From contig NW_003101680.1 in NCBI RefSeq assembly GCF_000003855.2, forward strand, positions 1,188,976-1,252,975: a DNA stretch of 64,000 nucleotides, written 5' to 3'. The stretch is from Blastomyces gilchristii SLH14081. Lineage: Eukaryota; Ascomycota; Eurotiomycetes; Onygenales; Ajellomycetaceae. Under the pieces are notes generated by a model. It did no database searches and had not been told where the DNA came from. It saw only the letters and a program-made list of their open reading frames with translations. Below are positions 56,370 to 64,000 of the stretch, one piece after another. Positions within the stretch are counted from its first letter, which is position 1. Each line of letters begins with the position of its first letter. Both the position numbers and the translations under genes were made by a program.

Positions 56370-57381
56370 TTAGATGGACGATGGGTACAACATCACTCGT
56401 ACGCTGGCACCGAATGACTTGGGGGGGAGGTTGTGTCTGAATTGAGCGCGACGACGCCCGAGTTGCCTGGAAAGAAAACAAAAGAGTATTATCTTAGTAT
56501 GCTTTGACAACAGAATTATTTTGTGTTCAATACAGGCTCGTCAAGGGCCAGTACTTCTCGGACTGGGGAGGCCCCGAGTATACATGTGTCTAGGCCCGCC
56601 AATTTTGGTATGGAAAAAGACATACCGTGTGTCCGTGTGACCTTGCCCCAGATAACTCTGATCTTGGAACCTTGAACCTCACGCTTGGCCCGGTAGACGA
56701 ACGCAACTTTCTTTCCGAGGTAGAAGTTGGCGGCCTTGGTGTCGTCAACTCCCTCAAGTTTGATGAGACTATATCACAACCATTTCCATTAGCCAGAATA
56801 TTCTTCCTTATTTCGCCAGGGAGCCAGGACCGCATATCAACGTAAATCCAGAGGAGCAAACCGGGAAGGGTGTTAAACGGTACCTTGTGTTGGGGTTGGT
56901 GGCGCGCTTTCCACGCTGGTAGCTCAGGTGCCGACCCCTAATGAAGTATCCCATCAGCTTTCCTGTTCCGTCTCAATCATAGCCCTTAATCTGTTCGAAA
57001 TCGTAATATCTATCCCCGATATCTGATCCCCAAAAAACCCCAGCTCTCATCGCACACATGTAAACTGATATACCCAATGGGGCAAAACCGGGAAAGGATA
57101 AGGAGGGGAATTCGTCTTACTTGACATATACTAAATGAATCCAACGAGAATATATGTTAGCGCACAAATAGATCTCCCATCATCATCAATGGATATTTCA
57201 ACGATTTCCCCCCTCCTCTCCCAAAAAACCTAGCCCATTTCGCCAGCCGCGCGCGCACACAAAACCCACAGCACAAAACAACGCAGCAAAACTCATAATT
57301 GTCATCCCATAATACCCAATCCAACCCGCCAGGGAAAAGAGGAGAGAGTAACTCACGTCTGTGTCCGTGATCCGAAGGCAT
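56370..57381 (-). CDS. RPL33: 60S ribosomal protein eL33 (Rpl33/RPL35A), 5 exons, single-base frameshift in last exon
   Basis: Exons 57,381-57,357, 57,130-57,121 (10 nt), 56,937-56,884, 56,768-56,626, 56,466-56,370. The protein reads [30 protein letters not shown], then [49 protein letters not shown] and, in the next frame, [26 protein letters not shown]. This is full-length eL33 (about 109 aa). It binds 25S rRNA in the cytoplasmic large subunit. The last exon loses one base between 56,450 and 56,451; without it the frame stops early and loses the conserved C-terminus. In an essential gene an assembly error is the simplest explanation. The 10-nt micro-exon is flanked by good splice sites. Many small introns near the start are typical of fungal ribosomal protein genes. 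Confidence 0.92.
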
Positions 57382-58139
57382 GATGGGCCACCGAAAATCT
57401 GTGAAAATCGAAGACGGAAAAGAAGAAGAAAGAGAACCTAAGACAGCACCGGCCGGAAAGCAGGTGCGTTGGGATTCCTTTTTTTTTTTGTTGTCTTCTT
57501 TTATTTGATTTTCTTTTCGCGAAGGGAGAAAAGAAAAGGGTGCACCGCTCCGGGATTTATCGTTCGTTGGTCGTCGTCGTTGTCGTTGTCGGGGAGAGTT
57601 GAGATATCGAGCACAAGTCGTTCTGTGGTGGTTTCCAAGGTTGGTGCGACTGGACCCCGAATCGGTGTTAGCGAGCCCTAACAGCCATCGCGCTTTACCT
57701 TTTTGGGATATGGGGATCGGATAGGGTCACGTGATGGAGAACTTAACAACCTTTGACTTGAGACATCCATTTGTTAGTTGACTCGATTCGTCACTTCTCG
57801 ACGAGGCCCCAAACCCTGACTAACAACAATGTACACACGGTGAATGGCTGGCGGTGCGGAGAAGCTGAATGCCATCTGCAGCGGAGAATGCGGCTGTTGG
57901 TGCGCAGAGGTGTCGTGTGCCTCGCCTGCCGCCACCATTAGCGTTAGGCCGGCTTCATCAGTCACAATCTATCATGCTTGACCTTTGACGATCTACTATT
58001 CAGAGGACGCTTTTCTCTAATTCCTTCATTTATCTCTGCGATAATTACGACGAGCTTTATACATACATAGATCTTTGATAGTACTCGCTGCTCCATCTCC
58101 TGGGATACTCTACCATGGGTAAATGATGGAAGAGGAGCC
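57382..58139. promoter_or_regulatory. Divergent promoter between eL33 and the oxygenase, with TCACGTGA
   Basis: 758 bp. Contains the perfect palindrome TCACGTGA at 57,727-57,734, a CBF1/bHLH-type site common in promoters of ribosomal and metabolic genes, and a pyrimidine-rich stretch directly upstream of eL33 (57,390-57,540). Confidence 0.4.
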
Positions 58140-59331
58140 ATGGCCACCACATTTCCCGCTCTACCTATCGTTGATTTATCTCCTCTGAAATCCTCCCATG
58201 AGTTGGGAGCAGAGCAACAGAAGGACCTGGCAAGCCAGCTATACAATGTCTTCGCCACTACGGGATTTGCCTACCTAGTAAATCATCCCTTGAGTTTCGA
58301 TCACCAAGTGCTTTTCGACATCAGTAGAGACTTCTTTGCTCTCCCAACGGAGGAGAAGATGAAGTTGGCCAAAAGGAGCTTTCGCAAGGAGCACAGGAAT
58401 ACATATCGAGGGAATCATTGCACCCATTTTTATCCCATCTTGTTTCCAGTTTCAAGTCAGTAGCGAGAAAAGTCATATATTAAATTATTTTGCTAGGTAC
58501 TTTCCGATGCAACCGGATCTTGCCAGCGATAACCTAAAAGAGGGTTTTGAGATCGGGCCTCAAAAGTCCATTCCGCAGACACCGGCATCAAACAGTATAT
58601 CCAACGCCACTCATTTGCCGAAAATCAATCTCTCAGAACCCAACGTCTGGCCCGCACCAGCTGTATTTCCCTCTCGTGCAAAACTCGAGCTGCTCCACAA
58701 CGAACTGCAAGCCCTTGCATCAACCTTACTCTCCCTCCTCGCCATCTCGCTTGGTAAAGAGGCGGATTTCTTCTCATCATACCTAACAGACTCGCTTAGC
58801 ACATTGCGGCTCCTTCACTACCCACCCACCTCCTCCACATCCACTCAATTCCAAGGCGGCGGAGAGTAACCAGGTTCTGATGCCGATGCCGATGTCCATC
58901 CCGATCCCCTGAAGCTCAGCTGCACCCCGCACACGGACAGCGGTATCCTTACCTTGCTTCATCAGGATGCGACAGGGGGTCTGGAGGTTCAAAACGCAGA
59001 TGGGAAATGGGTTGCTGCGCCGTATGTTCCCAAATCCATCGTTGTGAACATCGTTGATTTGATGGCGAAAGTGTCTTGCGGGCGGTTCGTGGCTACCATG
59101 CACCGTGTACGCGCTCCTCCCGCGACCGCGCCTACATCTATAAGTGCATCTTCTGCAAATGCTGCCGCTGCGATGCAGCAGTCTGGCAGATTTAGCGTGC
59201 GGTTTTTCTTCGAGCCTGGCGAGAAATGTCTTATCAAGTCGGTCGATGATGAGCTTGGCGTTGACGCGGTTGTGTATGGGGAGCATGTGAGGGCTAAGAT
59301 GAAGACGTGGGTTGAGTTTCAAGATCTTTGA
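58140..59331 (+). CDS. 2-oxoglutarate/Fe(II)-dependent oxygenase (isopenicillin N synthase-like), gene model irregular
   Basis: The reading is MATTFPALPIVDLSPL (DIOX_N start), TGFAYLVNHP, FFALPTEEKMKLAKR, then EHRNTYRG joined to YFPMQPDLASDNLKEGFEIG, and the catalytic 2OG domain: CTPHTDSGILTLLHQD (metal ligands His and Asp of HxD), RFVATMHRV (third ligand His) and the 2-oxoglutarate-binding RFSVRFF (RxS). About 350 aa if 58,412-58,496 and 58,866-58,919 are introns. Two oddities: the first intron would begin GA rather than GT (CGAGG/GAATCA), and a TAA at 58,867-58,869 lies in frame and is removed only by a 54-nt GTAACC...CTCAG intron. Substrate is unknown; the neighbours (eL33, tRNA relic) give no pathway context. 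It may be a functional gene with one sequencing error or a young pseudogene. Confidence 0.8.
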
Positions 59332-59936
59332 GTTGAGGGGCCGGGGGGATGCAGCGTACGTTTTCATGAAACTGTACGGGTAACTAAAGGCCAATCCTGA
59401 GATGTAACTACCCTACCTTTCCATTTTCCGTATCTTAAGGCGAGATGTGTATTCCTTTCTTTTAAGATATCGATCAGAAACAGCTGTCTCTTTCTCATCA
59501 ATGTAGTGGACAAGGGGAAGCAGCGGTGTCATACCTCTCCATCCGCTCATTGACCTGTCAAATCATCAGCGTTCACGGACCGAAGCTATTACATACCTGC
59601 ACGTCAGTTGGATGGAAGATCCCTTGCTTCCCAGTTCTTTTTTATTCCTCTCTGTTAACCGCTTCCAAAACTCAGCCTTGCCGTCCTGGTGAAAGTGAAG
59701 AAGCAGGATGTCCTACGGGACTTCGATGTCCTTTTTCTAGGTACTTTTCTATCTCTCTAGAAAAAGTTATGCGGGTCTCCTCCTTTTTACCACCCTTGTC
59801 CAACACCACTTTCAGATATTCGTTCCGGCTCGACCTCTCTAAAGACTATTGGATGCTCACGGCAAGAGAAGAGATAAGAACCAGAAAATAAAAATGAAAG
59901 AAAGAAAGAAAGAAAAACAAGAAAGAAGAGTAATCA

Positions 59937-60008
59937 TGCCCACACTCGGCATCGAACCGAGGATCTTATCATTACTAGTGATACGCTTTACTATTAAGCT
60001 ACGCGGGG
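59937..60008 (-). tRNA. tRNA-Thr(AGT), probably a mutated copy
   Basis: The minus strand folds as a cloverleaf: D stem GCTT/AAGC, anticodon stem TATCA/TGATA with loop CTAGTAA (T33, anticodon AGT, A37), five-base variable region AGATC, T stem CTCGG/CCGAG with loop TTCGATG, and T8/A9 in place. The anticodon loop matches known fungal tRNA-Thr(AGU). The acceptor stem is weak: positions 2-7 pair (CCCGCG with TGTGGG, two G-U), but 1-72 is C-C. The D-loop lacks the conserved GG: TAGCTTAATAGTAAAGC differs from the usual TAGCTCAGTGGTAGAGC only by one C-to-T and three G-to-A changes. It is therefore likely a RIP-mutated pseudogene. No intron. Confidence 0.7.
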
Positions 60009-61225
60009 GTATCGTCATTATTCAGCAATAGAGTGCTGAACGCGCACAAGAGAGTGTACTTTAATGCTGAAGAATACCCACGCTACATGCATCGCATCTA
60101 ATTTTTTGGCTATGAGTTATGACGGAAGTCCTGCGATCTAAAAAGTGCTGGTACCGTCAGACGTCAACCTGGGGCAGGGCGGGATATGTTGAAGTTAAAT
60201 TAGAGTTGAAATTAAAGATATTTAAAGTACTTGGTCTGTGTGACATTCAGAATCAGTGGCAAAATACCCCTGAGCATGAAACCTGTCAATTATTATTGTA
60301 TATTATTATGACTTGCAGGTTTTTGGAGTTCTCAATTGACTACCCACACTGCAGTGTACCTTAAATGTCATTTTATTGTTAAACATCCTGCTCAAGAGCA
60401 CATTATATATTCTGAACAGAGATCTTCAAATGCTTTCTGATTCTATTTTGTGAATATCAGCTGCATCACACTCACTATTTCTCACAATTGTTGAAAAAGC
60501 TCTGCATAAGCAACAGTATCACAATTTATCAATGACACACTGTTCAGATCAAAATCACAATTACTTATTCTCATTACATTTCTTTTAGTTACATTGAAGA
60601 GTCTCATACCAGTGCCAGGAAATGTCATACTCATGATTGATTATGAGGGCAAACAACCTATCTATATTCCTTTGAAAATTGCGGCTCTACTCCCCCCAAC
60701 TTCTGAGACTTTGATTAATGTCAGAAGCAGATCTCAATTGCTCTGATAAGCTCATGATGAATTTATCTGCAAATATCTTGAAGATCTTCAGGGGTTTGAG
60801 GTGCATTTAGAGATGCAACCGTGAATGTGGAAATGTTAAACCTCAGAGCTACTGATGTTGGTATTGAAAGATTTTCCACGCTTACAATGGTGAATGATTC
60901 CAGTCAGTAGTAGCTAGCTACTTGATGATAAGAAGGTTCATCTCCTCAGAGAGTCTTTGAAAAAGACAAGCTATGTGTTATTCTCTTCATGACATTACAT
61001 TGCAAATCTTCTTCAAGTGAGAAACTCAAACCCCACCCCACTACACTACTATAACTACTACCAGCATGTAGCTGCCATCTTGACTCAAACGTCAGACTTT
61101 TGAAGAACTGTTGTAGTCTTGCAAATACATTGTATTACCTACTCAACCTACCAACCTTCCACATTCTCTGACGCATAGAGACTGCTACATGTTCAACCTC
61201 TGTCTCCAAGCACTCTCATCGCTTA

Positions 61226-61253
61226 CCCCGCCCCGGGGGCCCCCGGGGCGGGG
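61226..61253. repeat. Perfect 28-bp GC-only palindrome
   Basis: Reads identically on both strands (CCCCG, CCCC, GGGGG, CCCCC, GGGG, CGGGG). It lies in an otherwise AT-rich patch and is followed by CCGAA-type degenerate repeats (61,281-61,310). Confidence 0.95.
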
Positions 61254-61382
61254 GGGCGGCGGCGGTGCTCTGTCATTTGTCACCGAAAACCGAACCGGAA
61301 CCCGAATCCGAGAAAATATCTCCGAGAGGATATATGCATGCATGGTTATATATAGATGGTTTTTATTAACTAATTCTTCAGC

Positions 61383-61442
61383 AAAAAAATAAAAATAAAA
61401 ATAAAAATAAAAATAAAAATAAAAATAAAAAAATAAAAATAA
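61383..61442 (+). repeat. AAAAT microsatellite
   Basis: About ten units of AAAAT/AAAAAT. A second similar tract is at 61,661-61,700. Such tails are seen at the 3' ends of LINE-type elements, but no LINE coding relic is visible here. Confidence 0.9.
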
Positions 61443-62410
61443 GTGAGGGAGTTTAGTTTGCATATCATACTCAAATAAAATCAGCAATTGCTAGCTCAGC
61501 TATTTAGTTACCTTGGTGAATACACACCTCTCACAAAAAAACCTTGAGACTAAGTTAGTAACTAGATTATATAAAACTATATTCTCACTCTCTTTGTAGG
61601 CCTTTCTAGTATACAATACAGATAGTGAAGCTCTGCAAACTGTAGCTGTTTTATTCTCTTTAAAAAAAAATAAAAAAATAAAAATAAAAAAATAAAAAAC
61701 CTCTCAAAAACAAGTTTAAAAATAAAAGTCTTCGTAGAATGACATCATGTCAGAATGTACACAGAAAACTCTTTTTCTTTTCAAAATGTTTTTTATCATT
61801 TATTCTCTTTATTAATAAATATAGAAAACATTCACTTTGAGTTTGTTGATTGATAGAAGGTTAATTTATCTATATAGTGTTGAGTGTCAATGAACTCAAT
61901 AATGTTACATGTATGTACTGTATCTGCATTTCATTAGCAAGTAATCATTTGAGAGCAGAATGAGATCAGTGGTATTCAGATAAACATAAACAGCTGAGGT
62001 TCATCCATGAGAATACTACATAAAAACCCCAATCAAATTATACTCTGTATAGCAGATATATACAAAATATACAATATATGATTTTGTATTGTTAAGTCAA
62101 AACTATGTCAAAACAAATCAAGAACAAAAACCAAAAACCTACATATCAAAAATAAATAGCAAAACAATCGGTCCCTCTTCTAAAAGCGGGCAATAGAAAT
62201 GAAGGTAAGGAGGAAGCCAAAAACAAAATAAAACCGAATATGAAACAAAGATCAAACTACTAATACTACACAAGCACAGAAAATGTCAAGCCCATATCAT
62301 TCCATATTTATACCAAACCAAAACACCTCAACACGACCGTGTCAAACCCAATTAGACAAGGACCACTAAGAAAAAAACATCACACCTTTTTTCCATATCC
62401 CATACACACA

Positions 62411-64000
62411 TCACTCAACCTTCACCCTCTTCCCCACAGCAACACTAGCATGCGGAACGCCACCATGCCCCGCGCCACTAGCACTAATCCCCCCTTCGGG
62501 GCTCTTTCTCTTCTTCACCATTCCCCCTTCCTCCACAGCACCAACCCCTTCCTTCTCCCTGTCCTTCTCCTTCTCTTTCTCCTTCAAACCCGACTGCGAA
62601 TGCAAATTCGGATGCGAATTCAACCCCGAACCTGAATTATTCGAACTCGAGAACCCAGGTCCATTCGTCACAATTGGAGTCGGGAAAGTCAGCGGGCTCG
62701 GTAGCACGTTGCTATCTGGTCCGGAGCGGCCGAAACCCCACTCTGGGTAGAAGCTGGAGGGGGAGGGGAGGAGTGTATCGGACACGAAGCGGCTAGGTAG
62801 AGCGGAGATGGGCGTGTCGATGTTGTTATTATGGTTGTTGTTGCTGTTTGAATAGCCGGCTGCGGCGTTGTTTTGGGAGGATGTTGCGACGGGTGGCGGT
62901 GGTGGGCGCGCGAAGGGATTTGGAGGGCCCTGGGCGCCGGCGCTTAGGAGGGTAGTAGCGGAGGGTGAGGGGGGCGGCAAGACGACGCCAGAATGCCCTG
63001 TGTCGGAACTGCCGCGGGCAGGGGTGGCGGCAGTGTTCCCTGTGGATTCTCGTGGTGACGATTCGGCAGTTGCGCTACCTGCATCAGAGTTCTCGCTGGG
63101 AATTTGGACCTTTAGCCGAGGCCGCTTTGCGCTAACTTGGAGGCTGTTTGAGCGCGAGATTGGGGTGACGTCGGGTATCGAGGAGAGTGAATGTGTGCGT
63201 TGAGGGTGGGCAGGAAGAGTCGCAGATCTTACGGGAGGGGGTGGAGGTGGAGGCAGGGCGGTATGGCTATTTGAATCGGTATTCTCCGGTTCAGGCTTTA
63301 ATGGTGAGTCTGTTTTGGGGGAGTCTGATTGCGGGCCAAATCCAAAATGCTGCGCAAGTACCGAACCACGATCGTCAATTGGGGTGAAAATGCTTCGGGA
63401 TTTGGATGGAAGAGGTTTAGGGGGCGGTGGTGTTTGGCTGGGTTCAGGTTTTACCGGTGGCTGTGGTTGAGGTGGCGATCGGGAATGGGATTGTGCTTGT
63501 CGTTCTGGGGGAGGGAATGTCGGTGGCACAGAGTGTCTCTTCTGTTGTTCCTGTATGTATGGAGGTGGTGGTTGGGCCATGGGTTGATGATGGGGTTGTG
63601 GAGTGTGGTGCCGTTGTGGAGTGTGGTGTCGTTGTGGTTGGGGTGGAGGTTGGTGTTGATGTTGTGCGGGCGGAGGAGGAGGGGGGTGATGTTGTTGTTG
63701 CGGGTGGTGAGGGTGATGTTGAGGAGGCTGTTGCGGAGGCGGTTGGGGAGGGTGCTGTGGAGGAATTTGATGTTGATGTTGAGGGGGATGATGTTGTGGC
63801 ATAGGAGGAGGATAAGGATATTGACCTGGGCGTGGAGCTTGCTGGTGCATATTTGGATTTGCCTGGTGGTTGTACATAGAAGGGTTTGGTATATATGCAG
63901 CATAGCCGTTTTGAGGAGGCGGTGGAGTTGCATGGTGACGCTGTTGTGGGGGAACTAGCCCCGAACCTACTCGTTGAAGGTTGTTTCTCGAAGACGGCCG
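62411..64000 (-). CDS. RLMA: MADS-box transcription factor Rlm1/RlmA-like, C-terminal part (N-terminus off the right edge)
   Basis: One open frame runs from the stop at 62,411 to the right edge (about 529 codons in the window). The MADS domain itself is not in the window. The visible part is Pro/Gln/His-rich at first ([16 protein letters not shown]), then has blocks known from fungal RlmA proteins: [57 protein letters not shown] and EWGFGR, ending in a Lys/Glu-rich and basic tail ([16 protein letters not shown]). Rlm1/RlmA is the nuclear target of the cell-wall-integrity MAP kinase; the many Ser-Pro/Thr-Pro sites fit. Assignment rests on the C-terminal blocks only. Confidence 0.75.
   Translation of the reverse strand, partial: RPSSRNNLQRVGSGLVPPQQRHHATPPPPQNGYAAYIPNPSMYNHQANPNMHQQAPRPGQYPYPPPMPQHHPPQHQHQIPPQHPPQPPPQQPPQHHPHHPQQQHHPPPPPPAQHQHQPPPQPQRHHTPQRHHTPQPHHQPMAQPPPPYIQEQQKRHSVPPTFPPPERQAQSHSRSPPQPQPPVKPEPSQTPPPPKPLPSKSRSIFTPIDDRGSVLAQHFGFGPQSDSPKTDSPLKPEPENTDSNSHTALPPPPPPPVRSATLPAHPQRTHSLSSIPDVTPISRSNSLQVSAKRPRLKVQIPSENSDAGSATAESSPRESTGNTAATPARGSSDTGHSGVVLPPPSPSATTLLSAGAQGPPNPFARPPPPPVATSSQNNAAAGYSNSNNNHNNNIDTPISALPSRFVSDTLLPSPSSFYPEWGFGRSGPDSNVLPSPLTFPTPIVTNGPGFSSSNNSGSGLNSHPNLHSQSGLKEKEKEKDREKEGVGAVEEGGMVKKRKSPEGGISASGAGHGGVPHASVAVGKRVKVE

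Larger units (their letters stand above)
59332..62410. other. Gene-free stretch with AT-rich RIP-like patch
   Basis: 3.1 kb. From about 60,030 to 62,150 the composition resembles the left arm (AT-rich, few CpG), interrupted by a short very GC-rich island (61,226-61,320). It contains the tRNA relic, the palindrome and AAAAT tracts listed separately. No coding region is supported. Confidence 0.5.

Noticed and set aside
58140..59331. Secondary-metabolite cluster around the oxygenase
   Set aside because: Its neighbours are a ribosomal protein, a tRNA relic and a MADS-box factor; no synthase, transporter or other tailoring enzyme is present.
61383..61700. LINE element inferred from AAAAT tails
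   Set aside because: No reverse transcriptase or endonuclease relic was found upstream in either strand, so only the microsatellite is reported.
1..64000. CRISPR array, operon or bacterial-type defence system
   Set aside because: No regularly spaced repeats, and the genes have spliceosomal introns; the window is fungal nuclear DNA.

Overview
The window reads as one locus of a filamentous ascomycete (Pezizomycotina, probably Eurotiomycetes). Short 50-100 nt GT-AG introns, the gene repertoire (Sec20 with a C-terminal KDEL, Vma21, an RlmA-type regulator, a DUF2406 protein) and a giant AT-rich compartment of C-to-T/G-to-A mutated retrotransposons support this. Isochore-like genomes built from mutated Ty3/gypsy elements are known in Onygenales (for example Blastomyces), so that order is my best guess; it is inference, not proof.

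Layout. (1) 1 to about 24,640 is a gene-free AT-rich block with almost no CpG. It can be resolved into nested Ty3/gypsy elements: a minus-strand element (8,676-23,362; 533-bp LTRs; target duplication CAAGA) split by a complete plus-strand chromodomain element (12,891-19,759; 258-bp LTRs; target duplication CTGAA), plus a second copy of the latter family running off the left edge (1-5,978, minus strand). All open reading frames are destroyed by RIP-like transitions. (2) 24,887-40,726 is a compact housekeeping block: an unrecognised conserved-looking protein, a PHO13-type phosphatase, a replication factor C small subunit, Sec20, mitochondrial ribosomal protein mL53, inorganic pyrophosphatase, tRNA-dihydrouridine synthase Dus2 and a secreted M28 leucine aminopeptidase. 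(3) 40,727-44,534 is gene-free unique sequence. (4) 44,535-59,331 holds a Fun30/SMARCAD1 chromatin remodeller (interrupted by a 354-base assembly gap), Vma21, a DUF2406 protein, ribosomal protein eL33 and a 2-oxoglutarate/Fe(II) oxygenase. (5) 59,332-62,410 is a second, smaller AT-rich patch with a mutated tRNA-Thr, a 28-bp GC palindrome and AAAAT tracts. (6) 62,411 to the right edge is the C-terminal part of a probable MADS-box factor (Rlm1/RlmA).

The genes are unrelated housekeeping functions, mostly in divergent or convergent pairs. I see no operon-like cluster, biosynthetic cluster, CRISPR array or new defence system. The most useful observations are the fully dated nesting of the transposons with target duplications, the RIP-like decay of a tRNA gene outside the main AT-rich block, an LTR-end-like repeat in two promoters, and single-base deletions in otherwise intact genes (aminopeptidase, eL33 and probably Fun30) that look like assembly errors and would break automatic gene models.
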